From positions 43,451 through 107,450 of the forward strand of contig NZ_SMRQ01000001.1 of NCBI RefSeq assembly GCF_004359965.1: a stretch of DNA of 64,000 nt. Direction: 5' to 3'. Made by a program: the position numbers and the translations under genes. Shown here one piece after another: positions 33,462 through 41,881 of the stretch. This stretch comes from Cognatilysobacter segetis. GTDB taxonomy: Bacteria > Pseudomonadota > Gammaproteobacteria > Xanthomonadales > Xanthomonadaceae. The notes under the pieces are model-generated. The model was not told the DNA's origin. It worked only from the letters and a program-made list of their open reading frames with translations, and did no database searches. Position 1 is the first letter of the stretch. The number at the start of each line of letters is the position of its first letter.

Positions 33462-33525
33462 CGGGCCGCGTGGGCCGGTCGCCCGTCGGGTGCCTGGCTG
33501 CGGACAGCGGAGCATCGACGAACGC

Positions 33526-35070
33526 ATGACAGCCACCGACGGTCAGCGCTACCTGCAGGCGCGGTCGCTCGTCGACGCGGAAAGGTGGCGGGACGCTGCC
33601 GCAACGCTCGCGCCCCTGCTGGGTGGCGACCCGCCATCGGCGCCGCTGGCGCTGGCGGCGGAAGTGGCGCTCGCCTTCGGTGCATACGCCGAAGCCTGCG
33701 AGCTCGCGCGCCGCGCCGTCGACAGCGGCACGCAGCCCGACGCCCAGGCGCGCCTGCGCCTGCTGCGGTTGCTGCGGCGGTTGGAAATGCCGGCCGAGAT
33801 CGAGCGCGTGCTCGATACCGAGAGCGGCGGCGCGTCGACACGTGAGGCGGACGCGGAGGCCGTGCTGATCGCGAGCTCCGCCGGCCTGCACGAACGGGCG
33901 GAGCAACGCGTGGAGGCGTTGCTCGAACGCGCGCCGGGCTTCGCGGACGCGCACTACCTCGCGGGAATGCTCGACATGTTCGCCGGGCGGCGCGAGGCTT
34001 CGTTGCAGGCGCTCGACCGCGCTCTGGCGATCGAGCCACGCATGGCGAATGCCCACTGGCTCATCGCCATGCAGTCGAGCGGCTCGGAAGCCGCGCCGCG
34101 CGTCCGGCAACTGCGCGAGGCGCTGCGTGGGATCGTTCCCGACACCGAGGCCGAGGCCTACGCGCACTTCTCCCTGCACCGGCACCTGCATCGGCTGGGG
34201 CGGTTCGAGGAAGCGTGGACGGCCCTGGAAGCCGGCATGCGGGTCGCGGGTAGGCTCGATCCCTACGACCGCGCCCGCACGGCGGCATTGTTCGAGGCGA
34301 TCCGGCGCACACGCCTTCCCGCGTTCGTGCCGCGGCCGCGCCCCGCCGGCGATGTCGCGCTCGTCTTCATCGTCGGCATGTTCCGCTCGGGACCCAGCCT
34401 GATCGAACGCGTGGTCACGCGGCATCCCGACGTGATGGACGGCGGCGAGACGTTCCAGTTCACGGCCGCGCTTCGCGAAGCGGCCGATTACGAGTCGCGT
34501 GACGTCGTGGACGAGCAGCTGCTCGCCCTGGCGCCGCGGCTGGACTTCGAGGCGGTACGCACTCGCGTTCTCGACTACGCGCGATGGCGCGCCCGCGGTC
34601 GCGGCTGGCTCACCGAAAAACTTCCGTCCAATTTCCTCGGCATCGGTCTGATCGCGCACGCTTTCCCCGAAGCGCGGATCATCCACCTGCGCCGTGACCC
34701 GGTCGCCACCTGCTTCTCGAACCTGCGCACGTACGTCCGCGGCACCGCGGGCTACTCGAACTCGGTCGACGACGTCGCCGACTACTACCGGCGCTACGAC
34801 GCGTTGATGGCCCATTGGCGCACGCTGCTGCCCGGTCGGATCCTCGACGTGGTCTACGAGGAATTCGTCAGCGACCCCGAGACGCAGGCGCGCCGGATCC
34901 TCGATTACTGCGGCCTACCGTTCGATGCCGCCGTGCTCGACCCGACGTCGGGGCGGGGCCACTCAGCGACCGCCAGTGCGGCCGACGTGCGTACGGGTAT
35001 CCAGCGTGACCGGGGGCGCGAGTGGGAGCCCTATCGCGGGCAACTGGCTCCGCTGCTGCCGCTGCGCTGA
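33526..35070 (+). CDS. TPR-containing sulfotransferase family protein
   Basis: 514 residues. The N-terminal half (about 1-270) is a helical TPR-like array (LEMPAEIERVLD, GFADAHYLAGMLDMFAGRREASLQALDRALAIEPRMANAHW). The C-terminal half is a Sulfotransfer_1/3 domain. The 5'-phosphosulfate loop is FIVGMFRSGPSLIERVV, where the usual R-S-G-T/S-S is RSGPS. The 3'-phosphate loop is IIHLRRDPVATCFSN. A late DVVYEEFVSDPE matches the family's YE-x-L/F segment. PAPS-dependent transfer of sulfate, possibly to a peptide or sugar, is inferred. It converges on a TonB receptor gene, a pairing often seen in this bacterial group. Confidence 0.8.
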   Translation: MTATDGQRYLQARSLVDAERWRDAAATLAPLLGGDPPSAPLALAAEVALAFGAYAEACELARRAVDSGTQPDAQARLRLLRLLRRLEMPAEIERVLDTESGGASTREADAEAVLIASSAGLHERAEQRVEALLERAPGFADAHYLAGMLDMFAGRREASLQALDRALAIEPRMANAHWLIAMQSSGSEAAPRVRQLREALRGIVPDTEAEAYAHFSLHRHLHRLGRFEEAWTALEAGMRVAGRLDPYDRARTAALFEAIRRTRLPAFVPRPRPAGDVALVFIVGMFRSGPSLIERVVTRHPDVMDGGETFQFTAALREAADYESRDVVDEQLLALAPRLDFEAVRTRVLDYARWRARGRGWLTEKLPSNFLGIGLIAHAFPEARIIHLRRDPVATCFSNLRTYVRGTAGYSNSVDDVADYYRRYDALMAHWRTLLPGRILDVVYEEFVSDPETQARRILDYCGLPFDAAVLDPTSGRGHSATASAADVRTGIQRDRGREWEPYRGQLAPLLPLR

Positions 35071-35127
35071 ACCCAGCAACGGTCGTGCCGGCGGCGTGTC
35101 GTCGCCACCTTTAAAACCCAACGCCAC

Positions 35128-35157
35128 AAAAAACCACGGCCCCTTTCGGGGCCGTGG
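35128..35157 (-). terminator. Rho-independent terminator of the TonB receptor gene
   Basis: Perfect 10-bp stem CCACGGCCCC/GGGGCCGTGG with TTTC loop. On the minus strand it is followed by T6, 25 bp after the receptor stop. In the plus direction the same stem may slow readthrough from the sulfotransferase gene. Confidence 0.9.
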
Positions 35158-35181
35158 CAGTCAAGCATGGTGCAATCGCTA

Positions 35182-38079
35182 TCAGAAGCGCTGCTGGTAC
35201 TTGAGGTACCAGGTGCGACCGATATCGAAACCGCCGTAGTACGGGAAGTCGCTGTTCGGCGTGGTGAACATCAGCGGACCGTAGTGGTTCGTGATGTTGT
35301 TCGCACCGATCGACGCCGTCGCATTCCACGGCAGCTTCACCGAAGCCTGCAGGTCGTGGAACGTGTTGGAACCCGTGTGGTTCTGCTTGGCCAGGTTGCC
35401 GTACACGTCACGATGCGTCGGATCGTCGCAAGGACGCGGCGCCGAGGCGCACGTTTCCTTCATGCCCGAGTAGTAGCGGGCCATGTACGACAGCGAGTAG
35501 TCGCCCATCTGCCAACCGATACCCAGGTTCGAGCGGATGCGGAAGACGCCCGGCGTACCGACGTAGCCGACCCACAGCGTGTCCGGATTGTTGTCCGACA
35601 GCTGGTCGTACTTGCTGGTGTACGTCGTCTGCCAGTTCACGTTGAACTTGCCGAACGCCGTTTCCGGCAGGCGGTAGTTCACGCCGAAGTCGTAGCCTTC
35701 CGTGCGGATGGCACCGAGGTTCGTCAGGCCGAAGAACATGTCGGTGATGACATGCGTCGTCGGGTTACGGACGATACCGGCGCAGCGCGAGGGCAGGTTG
35801 CTGACGTAGCAGTCGTTGAGGATCGAGTCGACCGAGTCGGACGTGATGACGTCCTCGATCTTTACGTTGAACCAGTCGAGCGACAGGTCCAGACCCGACA
35901 CCCACTTCGGGCTCCACACCACACCGGCCGTCTTCGACGTCGCCGTTTCCGGACGCAGGTTCGGGTTCGAACCGCTCAGGAACTGGAAGTTCGTCTGGCA
36001 GGGAAGCGTGGTGCACGGCTGGTTACCCTGGCCGAGCTGCACGTACGTGGCCGGGACGCCGGCGGCCGTACAGGCCGGGCTGCCCGCGCCGGGCTGACCG
36101 GCTGCGCACGGATCGGTGTAGGACTCGAAGCTGCCACCGATGCCGCCGTACAGGTCGGCGATCGACGGAGCGCGGAAGCCCTCGGCGTACGTGGCGCGGA
36201 CGAGCAGGCCTTCCATCGGACGCCAGCGCATCGAGAACTTGCTGTTCAGCGTGTCGCCGAAGTTCGAGTAGTCCGAATAACGGCTGGCGACGTTGAAGCT
36301 CAGTTCCTTCGCGAACGCGACGTCGGCGAGCACCGGGATATCGAGCTCGACATACGCTTCGTTGAGCGAGTACGCACCCGCCGTCGTGGTCGCCGGGAGG
36401 CCGGTGCTCTGGCCGGCCTGCGCGAACGCGTCCGGAACGAAGCGACCGTCTTCCTCGCGATGCTCGACGCCGAACGCAACGCCCAGGTCACCCGCCGGCA
36501 GCGTGAAGAGGCTGCCGCTGAGGTTGGCGCTGTAGATCTTGGTCGTGGTCAGGCCGGCGTCGTGGAATTCCGGGAACAGGAACGCCTGGAGGTCCGGGTT
36601 CGACAGCGAACCCTGGCCGGTCCGGCCGTACGGCAGGAACGGGTTGAACGGGATGCACTGACCGCTGCCGAAGTTGGTGCCGTACGCGATCGGGTTGGCC
36701 GCGCTGCCGCACTCGACGCGACCGGTGGTCGGGTTGAAGTACGACGGGCCGATCGCGAGGTTCGACGCCAGCGTGCTCGCGTCGCCGTGAGCATACTTGT
36801 TCGACTTGTTGCGGTTCGACAGGTAGCCGACGTCCCAATCCCACTGGCGCTCGCCGAAGTTCAGCACGCCCTCGAGGCCGAGGCCGATGCGCAGCGTGTC
36901 CAGCTCGCTGCGCGTCTGGCGCGGCACTTCCCACAGGCGACGGTAGAAGTACGCGTCACCGGCGGCCGGGTTCGGGTTGAAGTAGCTCTGCGACGAGACG
37001 AGACCGAAACCGTAGTTGAACGGGTAGCCGGCGATCTGCTGGTTCGTGACGCGGTTGTTGTAGCCGATGTCCGCGGTGAACTTCGTGTTGTCGGTGATGT
37101 TCAGCGTGCCGCTGACGAACACCGAACGACGCTCGATACCCGTCTGCAGCATCATCTGCTGGTTCGCGTTCGCGCGCTCGGCCGGCGTGATGCTGTGGTA
37201 GTTCGCCGGGTTGCGCGGATCAGCGCCGGCGTTGACCGTGCAGAGGCCGCTCGAGCAGGTCGGTGCGGTGAACACGCCTGCGCCGTTGACGTTGCCGAGC
37301 CACACGCCGTTCTGGCTGATCAGGCTCCAGCCCGAGAACGGATAGTCCGGACCCGAGTTGCCGTACGCGCTGAACCAGCGATCCCGTGCGAAGACCGGAT
37401 CTTCCTTCGTGTATTCGGCGCTGAGCGTGACGCTCGCACGGTCGCTGGTCGCGCCGAGCGTGACGTCGTACGACTGCTTGAAGCCGTCGCCCTGGTCGTA
37501 GCCGCCGAGGTAGACGTTCGCTTCGGCGCCGTCGAACTCACGACGCGTGATGACGTTGACCACGCCCGCGATCGCGTCCGAACCGTAGATGGCCGACGCG
37601 CCGTCCTTCAGCACTTCGATGCGCTGGATCGCCGACACCGGGATCTGGCCGAGGTCCTGCAGGCCCGACGTCGAAACGCCGAGACGCTTGCCATTGACCA
37701 GCACCAGCGTGCGCTGCGCGCCGAGGTTGCGCAGGTCGATGTAGTAGCCACCGACGTCCTCACCCGACGCGAGCGCGTCGGCGCGGCTGATCGCCGGCGA
37801 ACCCGCCGAGGTCAGGTTCTGCAGGATGTCGGCGACCGAGGTGAAGCCCTGCTGCTGGATGGCTTCGCGGCTCAGCGTGATGATCGGCTGCTGCGTCTCG
37901 GCTTCGGCCTTGCGGATGCGCGAGCCCGTGACTTCGATGCGACCGAGTTCCTGTGCATTCGTGTTTCCGCCCGTCGTGGGCGTGGTGTCCTGCGCGAACG
38001 CGGCACCCGTACCAGCGACGGAGCCCACGGCGAGCGCGAGGGTGATCGCGTCGCGGAGCCTGGTGGTCTTAAAGGTCAT
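35182..38079 (-). CDS. TonB-dependent outer-membrane receptor
   Basis: 965 residues. Signal peptide to about residue 30 ([17 protein letters not shown]), then a TonB-box-like [11 protein letters not shown]. Plug domain at about 50-175 ([66 protein letters not shown]-like region). A long 22-strand barrel follows, with [10 protein letters not shown] and paired cysteines in extracellular loops, ending YLKYQQRF with the C-terminal Phe needed for outer-membrane insertion. Large Asn/Pro-rich loops and the oar-like pattern suggest peptide or oligosaccharide uptake rather than a siderophore. SD GGAGAG precedes the ATG. No FecR/sigma pair is adjacent. Confidence 0.93.
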   Translation of the reverse strand: [965 protein letters not shown]

Positions 38080-38165
38080 TCTCTCTCTCCAAGTGAGGCT
38101 TGGTGTTTCCCATGGGAACCTCTCCGGCTGAGCTCTTGGGGACGCAATCCGGCAAGGTCGGGCCG

Positions 38166-38171
38166 ATAGTA
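38166..38171 (-). promoter_or_regulatory. Candidate -10 of the TonB receptor gene
   Basis: TACTAT on the minus strand, about 90 bp before the receptor ATG, in an A/T-richer stretch (38180-38205). Confidence 0.35.
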
Positions 38172-38204
38172 GCGAGGGCTATCAGGAAATTAAAGTACCG
38201 TTAA

Positions 38205-38233
38205 CGAAAAAGGCCGCCCGGGTGGGCGGCCTT
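38205..38233 (-). terminator. Rho-independent terminator of the 38256 gene
   Basis: Perfect 10-bp stem AAGGCCGCCC/GGGCGGCCTT, 4-nt loop; on the minus strand followed by a T run (TTTTTCG). Confidence 0.88.
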
Positions 38234-38255
38234 CCAGAAACGCCGGCGGGGCGCT

Positions 38256-39095
38256 TCAGAGATCCTGCTGGTAGCGGACGTACGGCACGGCGCCCTCGTC
38301 CTTCTCCGCGGTGTTCGGGGCGAACGGATTGCGCCCGCGCGTGACGACGTTTTCGGCGCCGACGCTGAGCTGGCCGCTCCACGGCGTACGCCAGCTGAGC
38401 CCGAGGTCGAGGCCTTCCCAGCGGTCGGGCTGCAGCGGCGAGTCGACGACCCGACCGATCACGTTGGCGCCGAAACGGCCCACCGTGGTGCCCACGCTGA
38501 GCGTCTTGATGTCCCAGCGGTCCGCCAGTTCGGGGACCGCGGACGGTGCGACCAGGCGCGCCCGCGCCAGCGTGCCGGCGATGGAGACGGTGGCGACGCG
38601 GCCGATGTTCTTTTCGCCGATGAGCGTCAGCGCATTCTGGTTGACGCGCGAGTTGGCCTTGCCGCCGGACAGCCACGACGGCAGCGTGTCGCGGCTGTTG
38701 CCGATCCCGATTCCGAGGCGGGTGCCCTTACGGCTGACCGTGGCGCCCGCCGAGGTCTGGCGCGCATCGCGGGCGCCGCCGATGGAGGCGAGCAGGCAGT
38801 TGTCGGCCAGGCTGCCGATCGCGCTGCCGAGACCGGCCTTGCGATCGCAGAGCAGGCCCAGGGTGTCGCCGTTGCCGACGCCGAGCGCGCTGTCCAGCCG
38901 CGTGTTGCCGAACTGCCATGTGGAGGAGTTCGACACCGGCTCCAGAAGCAGCACGGCTTCGACCTTGCCGCTGTTCTGGTTCCAGACCGGTAGCGCCTGC
39001 GCGCGTGAACGTGCGACCTGCGCGGACGCGATGCCCGTCGCCAGCAGCAGGCCGGCGGCGAGAAGCATTCGGATCGGGCGGGCGGAGAGCGTCAC
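38256..39095 (-). CDS. Exported, probably outer-membrane beta-barrel protein of unknown function
   Basis: 279 residues from GTG 39095; an ATG at 39068 (MLLAAGLLLATG) is an alternative that still leaves a signal peptide. After the leader, alternating polar/hydrophobic strands (RLGIGIGNSRD, VSIAGTLARARLV, LSVGTTVGRFGANVIGR, GLDLGLSWRTPW, LSVGAENVV) suggest a small beta-barrel. A TonB-receptor-like end, VPYVRYQQDL, parallels the YLKYQQRF end of the neighbouring receptor. Three cysteines in a CDRKAG/DNCL region may form a disulfide. No family name can be given. It is separated from the receptor gene by its own terminator. Confidence 0.6.
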   Translation of the reverse strand: MTLSARPIRMLLAAGLLLATGIASAQVARSRAQALPVWNQNSGKVEAVLLLEPVSNSSTWQFGNTRLDSALGVGNGDTLGLLCDRKAGLGSAIGSLADNCLLASIGGARDARQTSAGATVSRKGTRLGIGIGNSRDTLPSWLSGGKANSRVNQNALTLIGEKNIGRVATVSIAGTLARARLVAPSAVPELADRWDIKTLSVGTTVGRFGANVIGRVVDSPLQPDRWEGLDLGLSWRTPWSGQLSVGAENVVTRGRNPFAPNTAEKDEGAVPYVRYQQDL

Positions 39096-39195
39096 GGGGG
39101 CTAGGACCGGCGCAGGGCCGAAAAGTTCCGGGCGTGTGAAGACGGCCCGACTATAGTGGGTTTATAGATCTTTAACAATCGGGCCCGCGGGCGGG

Positions 39196-40101
39196 TCATT
39201 GGAGCCGCCTCGGCGCTTCCATTTCGCGGCTCTCGGTCAGGAACAACTGTTCGATCTCCTCCGCACTGAATGTGTAGGACTGCCCGCAGAACTCGCAGCG
39301 CACGTGCGCCTCGCCCGTTGCGGCCGCCAGCCGTGCCTCATCCCGACCGATCGCGACCAGCATGGATTCCACCCGCGCGCGCGAGCATGAGCAGCCGAAC
39401 TCGAGTGGGCGGGCGCCCATGCTTTCGAGTTCTTCCTCGTGGAACAACCGGTGCAGCAGGCGCTCGCCGTCGGTCGCGAGCAATTCGGCGGGCGACAGCG
39501 TGTCGAACAGTGCGCCGGCGCGGTTCCAGCCGTCCTCGTCGCCTTCGTCGCCCGGCAGCTTCTGCAGCATGAGGCCGGCGGCCGCGTCGCCGTCGGCGGC
39601 GAGCAGGAGGCGCGTGGGCAGCTGCTCGGACTGGCGGAAGTAGTCTTCGAACGCGCCATCCAGGCGGCTGGCTTCGAGCGGGACGAGCCCCTGGTAGCGG
39701 ACGGGGTCGCCGTCCGGGCCCTGGTTCTCGATCGTGATCGCGAGGATGCCGCCGTGGCCGAGGTCGCGCAGATCGGGCGACACCTCGGCCTCGCCGTCGG
39801 CGAGCTGCACGATGCCGCGCAGCGTGCCGGCGGCGGTGCACTCGGCGAACAGGGTGCGGATCGCGCCATCGCTGCGCATCTGCACCGACAGCCGGCCATC
39901 GACCTTCGCGTGCCCGGTGAACAGCGCGGCGGCCGCGCTGGCCTGGCCGAGCATTTCCATCGCGGCGGCGGGGTACTGCTCGCGCTCGCGGATGTGGCGC
40001 CACGTCTCGTCGAGGCGCACGTGCACGCCGCGCACGCCCGCGCGATGGAGAAGGAAGCGCTGGAGCTGGTCGCGCCGGATCGGATCGGAGGAGTCGTTCA
40101 T
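39196..40101 (-). CDS. hslO: Redox-regulated chaperone Hsp33
   Basis: 301 residues. Holdase chaperone activated by oxidation and unfolding in the cytoplasm. The C-terminal zinc/redox switch is complete: Cys237-x-Cys239 in FGCSCSRAR and Cys269-x-x-Cys272 in [11 protein letters not shown], spaced as in E. coli Hsp33. The N-terminal domain shows [15 protein letters not shown] ([15 protein letters not shown]) and [12 protein letters not shown] strands. The start at 40101 follows an SD-poor stretch but matches family length. Divergent from mtgA across a 74-bp promoter region. Confidence 0.96.
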   Translation of the reverse strand: MNDSSDPIRRDQLQRFLLHRAGVRGVHVRLDETWRHIREREQYPAAAMEMLGQASAAAALFTGHAKVDGRLSVQMRSDGAIRTLFAECTAAGTLRGIVQLADGEAEVSPDLRDLGHGGILAITIENQGPDGDPVRYQGLVPLEASRLDGAFEDYFRQSEQLPTRLLLAADGDAAAGLMLQKLPGDEGDEDGWNRAGALFDTLSPAELLATDGERLLHRLFHEEELESMGARPLEFGCSCSRARVESMLVAIGRDEARLAAATGEAHVRCEFCGQSYTFSAEEIEQLFLTESREMEAPRRLQ

Positions 40102-40127
40102 CGGGGTCGTGGGGGCGATGCTTGCCT

Positions 40128-40133
40128 GATAAT
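40128..40133 (+). promoter_or_regulatory. Candidate -10 of mtgA
   Basis: GATAAT (in CCTGATAATGCC), 43 bp before the mtgA ATG in the hslO/mtgA divergent gap. The -35 is not clear. Confidence 0.4.
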
Positions 40134-40175
40134 GCCCGTCGGGGCTGCAAGGCGGTGCGACGACATGGGGGCACG

Positions 40176-40895
40176 ATGAAGAAGGTACAAGGCGGGCGCC
40201 TGCGCCGATGGCTGCGTCGGCTGCTGTGGCTGCCGGTGATCTTCGTCGTGGTGTCCGTGCTGCAGGTGGCGACGCTGCGCGTCGTGGACCCGCCGTTCTC
40301 GAGCTTCATGGCGATCCGGCAGATGCAGGCGTGGGCGCGGGGCGACATGGGCTTCGGCATCCACTACGCCTGGCGCGACCTCGACCGGATCGCGCCGAGC
40401 CTGCCGGTCGCCCTGGTCGCCGCGGAAGACCAGCGCTTCGCCGAGCACTTCGGGTTCGACCTCGACGCCATCCAGAAGGCCGAGCGCGCGAACGCGCGTG
40501 GACGCAAGATCCGCGGCGGCTCGACCATCAGCCAGCAGCTCGCGAAGAACCTGTTCCTGTGGAGCGGGCGCAGTTACGTGCGCAAGGGCATCGAGGCCTG
40601 GTACACGCTGCTCATCGAAGCGATGTGGCCCAAGCAGCGCATCATCGAGGTGTACGCGAACGTCGTGGAGTTCGGCGACGGCGTCTACGGCGCACAGGCG
40701 GCCGCGGTGCGCTTTTTCGGCAAGGATGCGTCGCGGCTCACGCCTTCGGAATGCGCGCGCCTCGCCGCGGTGCTGCCCGCACCCAAGCGCTACAGCGTCA
40801 CGCGGCCGGGCCCCTACGTCGCCCGGCGTGCGCGGGCGATCGAACGGCAGATGCGCATGATCGGTGGCCGCGGCTACCTGCAGCGCCTGGATTGA
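40176..40895 (+). CDS. mtgA: Monofunctional biosynthetic peptidoglycan transglycosylase
   Basis: 239 residues, the usual size. A basic start and one membrane anchor ([19 protein letters not shown]) precede a GT51 domain. Motifs: [18 protein letters not shown] (catalytic Glu of EDxxFxxH), [58 protein letters not shown] (second Glu region), and [25 protein letters not shown]. Polymerises lipid II glycans on the periplasmic face. The ATG at 40176 with GGGGG upstream is chosen over a longer frame that lacks an SD. Confidence 0.96.
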   Translation: MKKVQGGRLRRWLRRLLWLPVIFVVVSVLQVATLRVVDPPFSSFMAIRQMQAWARGDMGFGIHYAWRDLDRIAPSLPVALVAAEDQRFAEHFGFDLDAIQKAERANARGRKIRGGSTISQQLAKNLFLWSGRSYVRKGIEAWYTLLIEAMWPKQRIIEVYANVVEFGDGVYGAQAAAVRFFGKDASRLTPSECARLAAVLPAPKRYSVTRPGPYVARRARAIERQMRMIGGRGYLQRLD

Positions 40896-40924
40896 GCCCG
40901 CGCCGCGACAGTTAGGATGCACGC

Positions 40925-41881
40925 ATGCCCACCGATCGCCTGACCGTCGTCGTCGCCGCCTACAACGAGGCCGAGAGCCTGCCGGTGCTGCATCCGCGCA
41001 TCGTCGCCGCGCTGGAGGCGCTCGACGGCATCGAGCCGCGCATGCTCTACGTCGACGACGGAAGCACCGATGCCACCTGGCGCGTGCTGTGCGACATCGC
41101 CTTCGCCGACCCGCGCGTGACGCTGCTGCGGTTGTCGCGCAATTTCGGCAAGGAGGCCGCGCTGACCGCGGGTCTCGACCAGGTGACCGACGGCGCGGCG
41201 CTGATCCTCGATGCCGACGGACAGGATCCGCCGGAACTCGTGGGCGCCTTCGTGGCGAAGTGGCGCGAGGGCTATGACGACGTGCACGGCACGCGCATCG
41301 CTCGCGCGGGCGACGGCTGGCTGCGTCGCGCGACGGCGCACGCCTTCTACCGCCTGATCGGACGGCTTTCGAAGACGCCCGTGCCGGCCGACACGGGCGA
41401 TTTCCGGCTGCTGTCGCCGCGTGCGCTCGATGCGCTGCGCCAGCTGCGCGAGCGCCATCGCTTCATGAAGGGGCTGTTCGGCTGGGTCGGCTACCGCAGC
41501 GTCGCGGTGCCGTACGAGCGCGACGGCCGCATCGCAGGCGATTCGAAGTTCAATCTCTGGCGCCTGTGGAACTTCGCGCTCGAGGGCATCACGAGCTTTT
41601 CCACCGCACCACTGCGGCTCGCGACCTATCTCGGCCTGCTGACCGCGCTGGTCGCGTTCGGCTACGGCATGTGGATCGTGGTCAAGGCGCTGTTCTGGGG
41701 CGATCCGGTCGCCGGCTGGCCGACCATGATGTCGGTGATCCTGTTCCTCGGCGGCGTGCAGCTGATCGCGCTCGGCCTGATCGGCGAGTACCTCGGGCGC
41801 CTGTACGACGAAGCCAAGCAGCGCCCGCTGTATCTGGTCGACGAGACGCGCCCGGCGCCGGCGGACGCTCAGCGCGCGTAG
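40925..41881 (+). CDS. GT2 polyprenyl-phosphate glycosyltransferase (GtrB/DPM1-like)
   Basis: 318 residues. GT-A domain with VVVAAYNEAESLPVL, the nucleotide-sugar motif YVDDGSTDATW, SRNFGKEAALTAGLD and metal-binding LDADGQDPPELV. Two C-terminal membrane helices follow (RLATYLGLLTALVAFGYGMWIVV; MMSVILFLGGVQLIALGLIGEYLGRLYDE). This layout transfers a sugar from a nucleotide to undecaprenyl or dolichyl phosphate at the cytoplasmic face. The sugar is not determinable. It sits 29 bp after mtgA, possibly cotranscribed, and overlaps the end of the converging AsmA gene by 13 bp. Confidence 0.9.
   Translation: MPTDRLTVVVAAYNEAESLPVLHPRIVAALEALDGIEPRMLYVDDGSTDATWRVLCDIAFADPRVTLLRLSRNFGKEAALTAGLDQVTDGAALILDADGQDPPELVGAFVAKWREGYDDVHGTRIARAGDGWLRRATAHAFYRLIGRLSKTPVPADTGDFRLLSPRALDALRQLRERHRFMKGLFGWVGYRSVAVPYERDGRIAGDSKFNLWRLWNFALEGITSFSTAPLRLATYLGLLTALVAFGYGMWIVVKALFWGDPVAGWPTMMSVILFLGGVQLIALGLIGEYLGRLYDEAKQRPLYLVDETRPAPADAQRA

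Noticed and set aside
40913..40918. Leaderless start of the GT2 glycosyltransferase gene from TAGGAT at the right distance
   Set aside because: The same bases provide a good SD (AGGA) eight bases from the ATG, and the gene probably follows mtgA in one transcript.
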